DNA of 64,000 bases from Pyropia yezoensis (Eukaryota; Rhodophyta; Bangiophyceae; Bangiales; Bangiaceae): NCBI GenBank assembly GCA_009829735.1, contig CM020620.1, positions 24,464,020 through 24,528,019 on the forward strand. Direction: 5' to 3'. The notes under the pieces were generated by a model, which worked only from the letters and a program-made list of their open reading frames with translations, searched no databases and was not told the DNA's origin. Below, in pieces: positions 29,620 to 39,774 of the stretch; within the stretch, counting starts at the first letter, position 1, and every line of letters starts with the position of its first letter. The position numbers and the translations under genes are program-made.

Positions 29620-31563
29620 CTAGGCACGCATGCTAGACTCTCCCACTCCACGGCCCTCGCCCTCACGTGGAGGCGAGCGGCGAGACCCACGCCGATAACG
29701 GTCTCCACTCGTTGGAAGGGGCGGCGGCTCCAAGTCGGAACCGTCGCGCCCCTCACGGTCGCGCAAGTGGCGCCGACCGTGGCTACTCTTCTGCCTGGTC
29801 TTGCGCGCAAGTTTGCGACGCAGACGCTGGACAGACTCCGTCTCCGATGGGGTAGAGGACTCCGAGACGGAGTAAGACAACTCGTCTTCCGACACGGAGG
29901 GAGAGCGCCGCGAGTGACGGCGACGACGGCGAGGAGGCGAGTATGCCCGGCTCGCACGACGCTTGCCACGCCCAAGTGGGGTTGGCTGGGGCATAATAGC
30001 CCCAATGCGAGCCAACTCGGCCGTCATAAACTCCGCCACCGACTCGCAACTCGCGGTCGCCACTGCAGTACGAACGCGCTCCTCAAGTTGAGGAGTCTCG
30101 GAACTTTGGAGGGTTGCGGTCGACGCGGCCAACCAGGAAATGGTGCGCACCAACGTGGTGATCATCATCTCTGAGGTTAGAGGCGTGGGCGGTAACACCA
30201 ACTTGGGGTATACCGTCAGGAGGGTGGCCCCCAAGTTGGGAGACACCGGTGTGGATGACTCCACGGCCACGCTGATCGGGATGTTCCCGTGAGGCTGGAA
30301 AGGAACAGGAGGAAGCGGAGGGGCACGCCGAGGTGGCGGTACCCGGGTGTAACTGCGACCCCGACTTGGGGCCCCCGCAGTAGGTTGAGTCATATGGTCA
30401 TCATATGAGGGCACAGCCATAACTATGGGCTTGTCCGGGGGTGGCGCAGTGTGACGATCCACCCCCGGGGCATACGGGTAGTCCCCGATGCCCAACCCCT
30501 CTCGTAGGACCACACGGCCGTCGTGAAGTTCACGAGCGACCCACACGAACTGGCGAAGTGCGCCATCGTCCTTGGGCCCCCGAGTGGGGCGGCGCAACTT
30601 GTGCTCAATGCTCTCCCACTCGATAAACTTGTGGAGGCGGAGCATCTCCTCAAGTAGAGTGAGTTGTCCTGACGAGCACCCCTCAGCAACTAGCTGAGGG
30701 GTGAGCTGTTCCAAACCCTGGATGAGCCGGAGGGGGAGATGCCAGAGCATCCCCCGCCGCTGAACACATGACACCCAGGTCGACATGACCTCGAGGAGCC
30801 ACTGGGTGGCCAACATGGCCCACACCAGATGATCAGGGCCAGCCGTCAACATGACGGAGCCGAAGTGGTCAAGCAACCGTGGCAACAATGCCGGGAACCC
30901 GTAGGGGACCTCAACTTGAGGCCACCACTCGGGCTTCTTCGGGTAGTATTGCTCCTTACTGGCAGCAGACTGCTGAGGAAACTCAAGTTGAGCCGAGGTC
31001 ACCAAGTAGGGACCTCGCCGGAAGTCCTTCTCCATCCGCACATCAAAGTGATGAGTGTGCGGATCGGCCTCGTGAAGGTACGGGGGGCGAGTTGCCACCG
31101 CGTCCCAAGTGAAGGTCGGCAAGTCGCCGGGACCCGGGATAGTTCCCCCGCGGTCCACCATGGCCTTGGCCCGCTGCACGTCCTCGACCTCCTCGTCGTC
31201 CAGGAAGGCAAACTGGTCCGTCCTGAAGCCGGCAGGGAACCCGACCCTACGGGGATACTTCTCCCGTAGGCGGTCCCATACCCGACCCATCGCTGCGCCG
31301 AGTCGGCCACAGCGAAGAACAGTCAACCCCTCCTCATACAGAGGCCAAGCGGGGTAAAACCACCGCCCCAAGGCCTCACGCGGGACAACTTGTCCCGCCT
31401 CCGGGGGAGATCCTGCCGTCAACCCAAAGCCGGGTGACGCGGGAGTCCCACCCCCCGGAGCGATCGCGGAGCCCCCGCCGGAAGTCCCGGCAGGCGCTGC
31501 ACCGTAGGAGGTGTCCTCCATACGCTCATCGAGAGAGTCCGTCTCCACTCCCGGAGTCGCCAT
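29620..31563 (-). CDS. Antisense gene of element 2 (647 aa, unknown function)
   Basis: It is transcribed opposite to gag-pol and lies wholly between pol and the 3' LTR, with an ATG at 31563 in good context (gccATGg). It has the same length and layout as 14171-16114: a low-complexity N-terminus, a conserved central domain rich in Trp, Leu, His and Arg (RWFYPAWPLYEEGL, LVTSAQLEFP, HKFIEWESIEHKL), a Pro-rich linker and an Arg/Ser-rich C-terminal tail. In the segment I compared codon by codon (15041-15118 against 30490-30567), three of four changed codons are silent in this antisense frame, which supports real coding. I see no transmembrane segment or signal peptide, so it does not look like an envelope protein. 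A regulatory or RNA-binding role is speculation. Confidence 0.75.
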   Translation of the reverse strand: MATPGVETDSLDERMEDTSYGAAPAGTSGGGSAIAPGGGTPASPGFGLTAGSPPEAGQVVPREALGRWFYPAWPLYEEGLTVLRCGRLGAAMGRVWDRLREKYPRRVGFPAGFRTDQFAFLDDEEVEDVQRAKAMVDRGGTIPGPGDLPTFTWDAVATRPPYLHEADPHTHHFDVRMEKDFRRGPYLVTSAQLEFPQQSAASKEQYYPKKPEWWPQVEVPYGFPALLPRLLDHFGSVMLTAGPDHLVWAMLATQWLLEVMSTWVSCVQRRGMLWHLPLRLIQGLEQLTPQLVAEGCSSGQLTLLEEMLRLHKFIEWESIEHKLRRPTRGPKDDGALRQFVWVARELHDGRVVLREGLGIGDYPYAPGVDRHTAPPPDKPIVMAVPSYDDHMTQPTAGAPSRGRSYTRVPPPRRAPPLPPVPFQPHGNIPISVAVESSTPVSPNLGATLLTVYPKLVLPPTPLTSEMMITTLVRTISWLAASTATLQSSETPQLEERVRTAVATASCESVAEFMTAELARIGAIMPQPTPLGRGKRRASRAYSPPRRRRRHSRRSPSVSEDELSYSVSESSTPSETESVQRLRRKLARKTRQKSSHGRRHLRDREGRDGSDLEPPPLPTSGDRYRRGSRRSPPREGEGRGVGESSMRA

Positions 31564-31891
31564 GGCTCTCCCCAAGTTGGGGAGAGACGTCCTGGCTATC
31601 GCGGCACGAGACCCGCCTCGAGTTGAGGGGGACTCGGATCGTGGGTAAACGGGTGGCCTCCCCAGCGTGGGGTGGCCCCGTATAAGGTGAAGGAGAAGTG
31701 GTGGTGGTGGTGAGGTGTGAACCGAGGAGAGCAAGCTGCCAAGTGGGCAAGCTTGAGGAGAGGGGCGGCCAACGTGACCGCCTCCACATCCGCGTTACGT
31801 ACTCAAGGGGGGACAGCAAGTCGCGTCCCCCCCAACGCCGAGACGTGCGTTTACGCACCCCCTCACAGGGCCGACCGGGTCGGTCGGAACT

Positions 31892-31904
31892 GAGGAGAGG
31901 GGAG
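31892..31904 (+). promoter_or_regulatory. Polypurine tract of element 2
   Basis: gaggagaggggag directly precedes the 3' LTR and would prime plus-strand DNA synthesis. The same tract precedes the LTR of element 1. Confidence 0.8.
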
Positions 31905-32372
31905 TGTGGCAGTATTGACCCCCAGGTAGGGGGCAACACGTGCCATGCAAGGGGCGGCAGGCCACTAGCCTGATCCGTTCCTCCCCCTGCATTTGGGTCC
32001 ATATTCCCTAAGTTCGGGATAGTTAGCTTAGTAGTAAATCCAACTTGGATTTGAGGGTTTTCTGCATTTATCGTCTTGAATTTTCGTGTGGCCCGGTGGG
32101 CAGGTGCTGGGGTGGGAGATTCTGAGTGGCGAGATTCTGAGTGGACCCTGGGGGGATAAGGGGAGGGACAGCGGGGCTTGGCCCTGCGTCCCCGTCCCGA
32201 CCAAGAAACTGTTGGACCACACACCATCTTCTTGTTTGTCCGTGGGGGGATTGCCCCACAACAGGGATAGAGTGTGTGCGACTTGCACTTCTTCCGGTTC
32301 CCCCGACACGGGAGGCAGCCCTCGCACACCGCCCCAACTTGGGTACTGTGTGTGCGAGTGGTTTTTGCCACA
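31905..32372 (+). repeat. 3' LTR of element 2 (468 bp)
   Basis: Same length and, by eye, same sequence as 22995-23462. It is followed at once by the CCCAC target-site duplication. Confidence 0.96.
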
Positions 32373-32377
32373 CCCAC
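32373..32377. repeat. Target-site duplication, right (CCCAC)
   Basis: Second copy of the 5-bp duplication flanking element 2; see 22990-22994. Confidence 0.9.
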
Positions 32378-32961
32378 CACCCCCGACGGCGCCGCTGCGC
32401 CTCCGCGGGCGTCCCGCGCCTCCCCCCCCCCGCCCCCCCCCCCCAGTGGCGGCGTCAGCGCCGCCGCGACCGCCGCGTACGTGGCAAAGTACACCCCCGA
32501 CGCCGGCGCCGACGCGAGCACCACCGCCGGCAGCCCCGCGTACAGGCGCGCCACCGACAGCGGCGGCCGCGGCGGTGGCAGCGCCGCGCGCGTCCGCAGC
32601 GTGTCCAGCGGGTGCGTCAGCGCGTCGGCGAGCAGGCCCGCCACGGCGCCCGCGGCAAGGTCGTGCGACGGGCGGACCGCCGGGGGGGCGTGGGGGGGGG
32701 GGGGAGGGGGGGGGGGGCGCCGGCTGGCGCGGCGGAGGGCAACCCTACCAGCTGCTGCCCGTGCAGGGGTGGCGGCAGCGGGGACGCCGGTGGGGGTGCC
32801 TGCGGCAGCGACGGGGGGAGTGGGGCTGCTGGTGGCGGCGACGGCCGCGACGGCGCCGCCGCCGCGACAACGGGGGGTGGGGGGTGGGGGGGCGCCGGCC
32901 GCGGCGGCGGACCCCCAGAGGTGCTCCCCAGCGTCGCCAGAGGGGAGGCGGGGGTGTCCAT
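32373..32961 (-). pseudogene. SLC25 mitochondrial carrier gene, 5' part (split by element 2)
   Basis: This minus-strand part encodes the first carrier repeat: LAAGAVAGLLADALTHPLDT followed by LRTR, then LYAGLPAVVLASAPASGVYF and ATYAAV, before element 2 interrupts it. A likely start is the ATG at 32961 (MDTPASPLATLG), in a Pro/Ala-rich leader. That leader and the carrier frame differ by one or two bases, and two poly-G runs (32692-32704 and 32706-32717) lie between them, so a miscounted run is the simplest cause. An alternative is a 5' intron. See 22243-22994 for the rest of the gene. Confidence 0.75.
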
Positions 32962-34700
32962 GGCAGATGGGGGGGAGGCAGAAGGGGGGTGGCACGAGGC
33001 GGAGGAGGGGATGGAGGCGGGTTGTGAAAGGGGCGGGACGGGGGTGGAGGGCGCGTCTTCCGTGAGGCGCTTGGCGACGATGGCAGGGGCACGCCAGCTC
33101 TGGTTGGCCGCCGTCACTGCCGGCCGCCCGTGGCGGACACTGGACCTCAAGATCTGGGGCAAAAAACCTCTCTGGGAAGTCTTGACGAAATCGCTCGCGC
33201 GCCATTTGAAAGTCTTCCTCCTGAGGTGCCGCTATAGCATCACCTGGGATTTATCCATCCGGAGGTGTTGGCCAGCAAGACATGGATACGATTTCACAGG
33301 GCTGCCTGGAGGACATCCCAAAAGACTCCTTGGGGCGTTCCTGACAATGACTCCTGGGTCTCCTCGTCCAAGGCTTCCGAGAGGCCTCCGGGCGACACCT
33401 CCTACAGACGTTTTTTCATGCGCACGGGATGACATCTTTATCATTGCTCATCTCACGCGAGGCCACTCCCTACTCTCATACAGAAGCACCACGCCCTACA
33501 CACCACAGCCATCATGCTAGCATAGCGTGAAGTCAGCATCCCCATGCTCACATAGCCCACCCTCACATGACCATCCAAGATAGCTCACATCACATAGAAC
33601 ACCATTTTGCAGAGCATGGCCAGGCAGAGAGCTTGACAAAGAAGCCAAGCAGACGCAAGGACGTCAGTCTCAATCCACATGGTACGGCGCAACAGCACTG
33701 CCCACGAACAGATAGACCATGACACCCTGATCATTGCCACTACACACCCATATCCTCGCCCCGACACACCCAGACCATTCCCTCAGAGCGACTCACCTCA
33801 CAGTAGCAGCCTCCGCCAGGGTGCGTCGCTTGCGCGTCCGCCATCATTGTCGCAGTGCCTGCAACGCTGGTGTACCAACCGCGGAGAATTCATAGCAGCA
33901 AGAGATCCACGAGAAAATGATAGGCACGAGGTCCACGAGGGAAAGCGAAGCAGTGTCAGAAAACGCACACACAAGGAACAAGATGCAAAATACAACCTGA
34001 AGCAACACTGTTACCAGTCGACGACACAACTGTCACGCGCGCCCACACTGCCTCGGTCTTCGCAAGAAAACACGCCGTACCTGCATGTCCGGGCGCGGCC
34101 GCGATCGTGCTGAGACAAGAACAATACAGGCGACCACGATGCAGCGGGGCACAGGGGACGGGGAAGCCAGACGAAGAGGCGCAGATGACGCGGGCGGCAC
34201 GGGAACGCGGCGGGCGACGGGAAGCACGGGGGCGGCAAGGGTGGGCGAACGCACTACGGGACGGATGGGTCACCAGGACTGTGGCGTGCAACTGTCAGTC
34301 GCGGAGAGGCGCGCAGCCGTTCAATGGAACGGCGGCACAGGTTGAGCCCAGCTGCAGTTGTGTCGGTAAATGTGTCGGCAGCCCCCTATGCAGTCCAACT
34401 GGGCGTGCTGCCTCACCTGGATCCTGGAGATCTCATTGGCCGAGCATGTCGATTGACCCGTCCTTGGTGATTTAATTCGTTTGAAGCCCGCCCCTGTATG
34501 GAATTGCCCTTGCCTGAACACAGCGGCCGAGCCAGTGGCTGGTGCTGCCCGCCTCATTCCGCCCGATGCATTCTGACGGCCTAGAATGCGGGCCGCTGAT
34601 TGGCTGTTCGTGGTGACTGAAGGTAGCCCATGTTCGACATTCCACGTCTGAATCTGATCACCGAAGCTCGATGAAGTCGCTGTGCCATGAACGTCTGCAC
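32962..34700. other. Stretch without a supported gene, upstream of the split carrier gene
   Basis: From about 33100 to 34100 the composition drops to moderate GC and is A/C-rich on the plus strand (T-rich on the minus), like introns or untranslated DNA of a minus-strand transcript. A possible small 5' exon on the minus strand is an ATG at 33847 followed 16-17 codons later by a strong donor (GAG|GTGAGT at 33796); I cannot tie it to a downstream acceptor. No repeats with clear ends are seen. Confidence 0.35.
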
Positions 34701-36520
34701 GAAGGCGATCCGCGTTTCTGAGCAGTGGGAGGGGGTGGCAGCGCCGCAGCCCCGCAGCGCCTTGGCTGGCTGACCGGCCGGGCTGGCCGGCCGCCGCCGC
34801 GGCGGTGCCGGCGCTGCGGCTGGCCGAGTTGAGGGGGGCTGCGCGGCGGGCGGCGCGGCGGGCGGCGGCGGACGGGCCGGCGCTCGCGGCGCTGTGGCTG
34901 GTTGAGCGGCTGCACGCGGCGCTGCCGGTGGCGCCGCCGGGGGGGGGGGGTGATGCTGGTGCCGCTGCTGCCGCCGCCGGTGCCGCCGCCGGGTCCTGCC
35001 GCGACGCCCGGCGCGGGTGAGGGGAGGAGCGTCAGCCGCGGGTGCGGCGGGGGGGGGGAAAGGGGAGGGGCGGGGGGGGGGGGGGGGGGTTGGGGGGGTT
35101 TGAGGCACTGGGCGCGGGGGGGGGGGACGTGGCCGAGATGGGCGCCTGCGGGCGGCGGCGGTGGCTGGCGCACGCGGCGCGCGGCGGCCTGCCCGTGCTG
35201 ACGGCGGGGGAGGGGGAGCTGTCGGTGGCGGGCGCTGGGAGGAGGGCTGCGACGCCGTTGTCGGCGCCGTCGCCAACGGCGGCAGCGCCGCCGCCGCCGA
35301 CGACCGCGCCGGGCAGGGTGCCGTCGCCGCCGACGGCGCGCCGTCGCCGTCCGCCATGCCACCGTCATTCGCCAGCAGCGGCGGACGGGAGAGCTGCTCC
35401 GCCGCGCGGCGAGCGCGGGGGCGGCCAATTGTCGCGGGTGGCCAGGCGCCGCCCCCCCCCCCCTTCCCACCCCCCTCCCCCCTCCCCCCCACCCCCCCCG
35501 CGGCGGCCCCCAGCGCCGCTCGCCGCCGCCCGTCGTGGCGGCAAGGACACCCGACGCTCAAGGGGCCGTCGGAGCCCCGGTTTTCTGCGGGGTAGGGAAG
35601 GGCAACTGAAAGGCGGAGAACATATGGAAGGGCATAGGCGGGAACGAAAGAGAGGGGCACCGCGTGTAGGCGTGGGAGGGGGGGGGGAGCGGCATATACC
35701 GTCGCGACCCGTCGTAGGTTAGCAGCCGCCGTCGTCGTGCTCGCCCTCTTCCGTCCTCACCCCGCCTCTCTACCTACCGCCGACTGACAAAGGCCCCCCC
35801 CGCCGACGCGGCGGCCGACACAAACTGGTCGGCCAGCGGCAACAGCGGCGCCAGCGGCGACAGCGGGCGGCCAAAGAGTGCCCCGCACCCTAGCCGGCGG
35901 CGCCGACGATCGCACGAGGGCGAGCTGGGGTGGGTCGCCCTCGCACACGTCACGTGGATGCCACATTCAAAACCAGGGTCGCGCGGAGGCGGGTGAGCGT
36001 CCTGGGAAACACCTCACCGGGACCTATCCTGTGGGAAGTCCTGGCAGATACCTCATGGGGAGCTGGCTCAGATGATGATCTGATCGCCCGGAAGTATCCG
36101 ACCATATTTATGGTCTGTGGAGGTCCTGGCCATGTCATTTTCACGGTCTCATGAGGTCTCGCAATCAGCGGGTCGAAAAAGAGGTCCCCAGAGGATTCGC
36201 TTGACGTGCAGTGGATCGGACGATGCGAAGTTCGGCGCGGATCTGCGGCACGCGTGCCACGGTTCCATCGCGCGCTCTTGCGTCGTGCGCTGCGGGCTGC
36301 GGCGGCGACTGGTTCCACGCTGTGCCCCCCGCCGCCCTCCTTCCCCATCTTCGAGCAGGAGAGGTGGCGGCAGTCACCCTGGGGCGGTCCGCGGGAGACA
36401 GTGGCGAGGCAGACAGAGAGAAGAAATAACTAGAATCAATAGGCTACAAATAAATAGTCGTCACTGCCGTCACCCACCGCCCTCTAGGGTGGCGCACGCC
36501 CCGCGGGTCACGGCGTCCGT
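34701..36520. other. GC-rich stretch with possible gene remnants
   Basis: Between 34720 and 35600 the DNA is extremely G/C-rich with many homopolymer runs (18 G at 35072-35089). Short frames on the plus strand (for example LALWLVERLHAALPVAPPG-like text near 34890) and a minus-strand frame ending near 35785 (FGRPLSPLAPLLPLADQFVS) read like protein but are broken by the runs. I cannot assign strand, start or family. The part 35930-36520 is spacer next to the protease pseudogene. Confidence 0.3.
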
Positions 36521-37500
36521 CTAGGCCATGGCCGCCTGGATCCAGCGCTTGTAGTAGGCGACCTTGGTGCCCACGTTGGGCAAGCCCTGCGGGCACACCT
36601 CCGCGGCGGTCCCAATCCAAAACGAGCTCACCGCGTACAGCGTGTATACCTTGGTCTTGACGCCCCCCAGCCACTTGGTGTCGACGCGGAACATGGGGCC
36701 ACCCACGTCACGCTGGCACAGCGCCCCCGACTTGGCCGACCCAAAGTTGGTGCACACCTGCGCCTGCACATCAATGGGCAAGGGCTTGCCACTGCCCGGC
36801 AGGCGCACCTGGTCAAAGATGAGCGCGCACTCCGCCCACGAGCGGAGCGGCTGGTAGCCCCGCTTCAGCTGCAGGCTCCCCGCCGTCTTGGCGGCCGCGT
36901 CGGTTCAAAGCCGGTGATGTAAAAGCCGTGCGGGCGGCCAAAGTTGGTGTTCATCGCGACGGGCGCGACGCCGTCGCGGAGCATGACCGCCTCCGAGCGG
37001 GGGTTCGCGAGCGTCAGCATGGCAATGTCATGGACGTCGCCGGCGGGCTTGAAGCCCGGGTGCGCGTTGACCTTTTGGACCTTGTACCTGAGGCCTTCAA
37101 ACAGCTTGGTGCCGCCCACGCGCACCACGTCGCCCGGAAGGACGTTGCAGCCGGCACGCGTCAGCACGTGGCGGGGCGAGACGAGCGAGCCAGCACAGAA
37201 AAAGCCCGCCCCGTCGGGCGTAAAGATCTTGGCAAAAAACTGGGAGCCGGTGTCGCGGTCCTAGTCGCCGACGACGCGGCCGCCGACGATGCGGCCCTTG
37301 CGGCCGGGCGACTTCTTGGCCTCCGTCACGATCACGGGCGTCGTGCGGTCACCGCTCATGGCGGTCAAGGGGGGCTCCGTGGCGTTGAGCGCGGCATCGG
37401 GGACGGTCAGGACGGGCTGTGCGGTCACCACGACCGACACCACACCGACGGTCGCGACGGTCGCGATGGCAGCCACGGCCACGTTGCGAACACGGCCCAT
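36521..37500 (-). pseudogene. Trypsin-like (S1) protease homologue, catalytically dead and broken
   Basis: From the ATG at 37500 the protein begins with a hydrophobic N-terminus (VAVAAIATVATVGVVSVVVT) like a signal peptide or anchor. It reaches the typical activation site RIVGG and then hits an in-frame TAG at 37261-37263 (codon 80). The same frame continues with FFCAGSLVSPRHVLTRAGC, where the catalytic-His motif TAAHC has become TRAGC, and with DIAML, which keeps the Asp. A shift of one base near 36900-36906 is needed to reach the C-terminal part, where the GDSGGP motif has become RDVGGP (Ser to Val). Two of three triad residues are gone, so it was a non-catalytic homologue before or while it decayed. 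Confidence 0.85.
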
Positions 37501-37712
37501 GGTGAAGCGGAGCGCAGGGGAGCTGGGAACGCGGGTGAGGGTGGCGTGGGAGAGGTGAGAGGGTGAGGCGACGGTGGAAAGCGTCGGCCAACGGGGATGG
37601 CGTAGGCGGTGACGGCAGCAGAGTGGATGCGCGCGGGTGAGGGCGGATGAAGGCTGGTGAGTTGGTGGGAATGGTGCGGGGGGTACGGAATGGGATTGGC
37701 GACGGACCACCG

Positions 37713-37790
37713 CCGTCGCCGCCGCCTATGTACTCGCCGCCGCCGCCGTCGCCGCCGCCGTCGCCGCCGCCGTCACCTGCTACCACGCCA
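37713..37790. repeat. GCC/GTC trinucleotide microsatellite
   Basis: A run of gccgccgtc-type triplets lies in the spacer upstream of the protease pseudogene. Confidence 0.75.
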
Positions 37791-38847
37791 CCGCCGCCGC
37801 CGGGCAGCTGCCACTGCGCGGCACTGCCCCACCACGCCCCCCACGGGCCCCCGTACGCGCATCCTAGGCAACCGGGCGCAACGCCGCAGTGGCACTGGTC
37901 GCGGCGGCCGCCGTCGACCGCCCTTCCCCCCCGGCTTCTGACCCGCCAACCGGGCTTCTGGCTGCCGCGCCACGTCGCACTGCCTCTACCAAGGCGACAT
38001 GCTTGTGGACGGCAGCAGCACGCAAGCACGCGCCAGCAAGTAGTACTGGAGGGGTCGGTGCGACGGAAAGGGCCAGGCAGCACCAGCCGTCGTGGCCAAA
38101 GCAACGCGTCTTCCCCCCTCCTAGCTCACAGGGCCAGTTGTTGCGTAGACGCCAACCACCCATCCGCCCTCTCAACCCCCCCCCCCCTGTGGGACAACCG
38201 CTCAAGCGCATCGGGAATAGCCGGTATAGCGTGCTGCTACCGCGTGCCCGCCGCGGCGTGAACCGCGGCAGGCGGCAGCACCCGTGTGGTGTACAGCGAA
38301 GAGGGAAGCGCGCAAGAGCGGGGGGGAAATTGATTGACACAACCGGTCTGGTCACGGTGGCGACGGCGCCGTGCAGCAGCTAGCCACCGCGGCGCGCGGC
38401 TGCAGGCGCGTGCCGCGGTGGCTGGCCGAGGGGGAGCGGCGGCAGCAGAAATGAGCACGGACAGCGGGAGGTCGAGTTGAGGAGGGTGTTGGGGCCTGGG
38501 GGGAGGCGGCTCAGGGACTGGGGTGTACCCCTCACCGGTAGCGACGCCACTCCCCCGCTACACCTGTGCGCGGGTTCAAGCACGGCGGCCGCCGTCGGCG
38601 GTGGCAGCCGCTGTGCCAGGCTGGCCACGCCCGCGTGACGGCAACGGGGCTCGCTGCCGGCGGCGGCTGTCACTGCCACAGGCCACTCCCCGCACACGAG
38701 GGCGGGGACGACGTAAGACGGCCACCGAGCAAGATCCACACGGGGCCACGACGGACGGCACCTCACCGTGCCGTACAGTACTTGGTGCTCCAGAATTCCC
38801 GCGCTTGCAGATCATTCGACAGACACACCGTCCGACTTGAATGCAGT

Positions 38848-38855
38848 GTTGGTGG
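38848..38855. repeat. Target-site duplication of the MITE, left (GTTGGTGG)
   Basis: This 8-bp direct repeat of 39216-39223 flanks the terminal inverted repeats exactly. Eight bases is the hAT superfamily length. Confidence 0.9.
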
Positions 38856-39215
38856 TAGGGTTGTGCATCGCGCCCCTTTTTCCCCGGGGCGCGGGGCGCG
38901 ACGGTTAATAAGCGCCCTATTAGCGCCCTCGCAATCCCTAATCGCGCCCTCGTCGCGCCCTTGTAGCACCCCCAGAAAGACACTTTTTCGAAAGTAGTCC
39001 CACAAAAAACTGTAAACTCGTCCCTTGCTACACCTTCTGGGCTTCCGGCCATCCACAAGCCCCCCACACACTGTGAAACTAGAATGTGAAATTAATCGCG
39101 CCCAAATCGCGCCCTTGGAGGCGGGGCGAGACGGGCGTGATCGCGCCCTAAAAGCGCCTTAGGAGCGCCCTAATCGCGCCCCCAAATCGCGCCCTAGGCG
39201 CGATGCACAACCCTA
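38856..39215. mobile_element. hAT-type MITE (360 bp, non-autonomous)
   Basis: It has terminal inverted repeats TAGGGTTGTGCATCGCGCC and its exact complement at the other end, flanked by the 8-bp duplication GTTGGTGG. The interior has no coding capacity but carries many copies of a short motif (aatcgcgccc / gcgccctaa and similar) near both ends, as expected for transposase-binding subterminal repeats in hAT elements. An autonomous hAT transposase is not in the window. Exact TIRs and duplication suggest that the insertion is young. Confidence 0.9.
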
Positions 39216-39223
39216 GTTGGTGG
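39216..39223. repeat. Target-site duplication of the MITE, right (GTTGGTGG)
   Basis: Second copy of the 8-bp duplication; see 38848-38855. Confidence 0.9.
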
Positions 39224-39351
39224 GCTGATTTTTCTTGGTGAAAGAAAACGTAACGCTATGGATAGTTTCCCGTAACGATGAACGAAAGGATGACAGAAAG
39301 CAAGTCACTTGTGCCCGCGACAGCAGTCTCTCCAAGTATTGCTGTTCTCTC

Positions 39352-39486
39352 AAAAATGGCCGATGTGGACAAGAGCAACAGTGGTGGTCAAGAGTGTCTC
39401 AGCAATCCATTCAACCGGATACGTGGATCCAGCCAATGAGAAGTTGTTCAGACTCACTGTTGCTCTTGTCCACATCGGCCATTTTT
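39352..39486. repeat. Perfect 32-bp inverted repeat with 71-base loop (fold-back)
   Basis: Arms at 39352-39383 and 39455-39486 are exact reverse complements (beginning aaaaatggccgatgtggaca). A further copy of tggacaagagcaa follows at once at 39487-39499 and could pair alternatively with the right arm. No clear target-site duplication is visible. It may be a small fold-back element or a structured RNA region upstream of the Crinkler-like gene. Confidence 0.85.
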
Positions 39487-39774
39487 TGGACAAGAGCAAT
39501 ACGGAATGCACTTTGGTTTCTTTCAAGCATCGTGACAGGGAGCGTTCCGTGCTGGCAGGTCCGCCTTTGTCCTTTCCTGACGCTGCGTCGTACGTGAGCG
39601 TTCGCAACCCCCTCTGTCGCCACGCGCTTCCCTTTTCCAGCGAGGCTCGTGTGCTGCCTGCTTCCCGCCCCTGCTGTCCTCAGCACGCCCTCCCTCCTTT
39701 TCCTGGCCCACTCTCTGTGCACGGGGCGTTGGGGGTGTGGCGGCGGTCCCGTCAGCGGCGGCCTCGGCAACCAA

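Larger units (their letters stand above)
22995..32372 (+). mobile_element. Complete Ty3/gypsy chromovirus with antisense gene (element 2, 9,378 bp)
   Basis: It has two 468-bp LTRs that look identical, a primer-binding site, gag, pol, an antisense gene, a polypurine tract and a CCCAC target-site duplication. All frames are open. Identical LTRs mean a recent insertion, and the element may still be active. It sits inside a mitochondrial carrier gene, in the opposite orientation to it. Element 1 in this window is an older relative. Confidence 0.97.
37501..38855. other. Stretch without a supported gene
   Basis: It holds the 5' flank of the protease pseudogene, a (GCC/GTC) trinucleotide microsatellite at about 37713-37790, and anonymous GC-rich spacer. 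Pro/Ser-rich frames over the microsatellite are by-products of the repeat. Confidence 0.4.

Noticed and set aside
29620-31563. Envelope gene of a retrovirus-like element
   Set aside because: It is on the antisense strand and has no signal peptide, membrane anchor or cleavage site, so the envelope reading is not supported.
37647-38261. Extensin-like Ser-Pro-Pro-Pro reading frame
   Set aside because: It lies over a trinucleotide microsatellite and has no signal peptide or conserved context.
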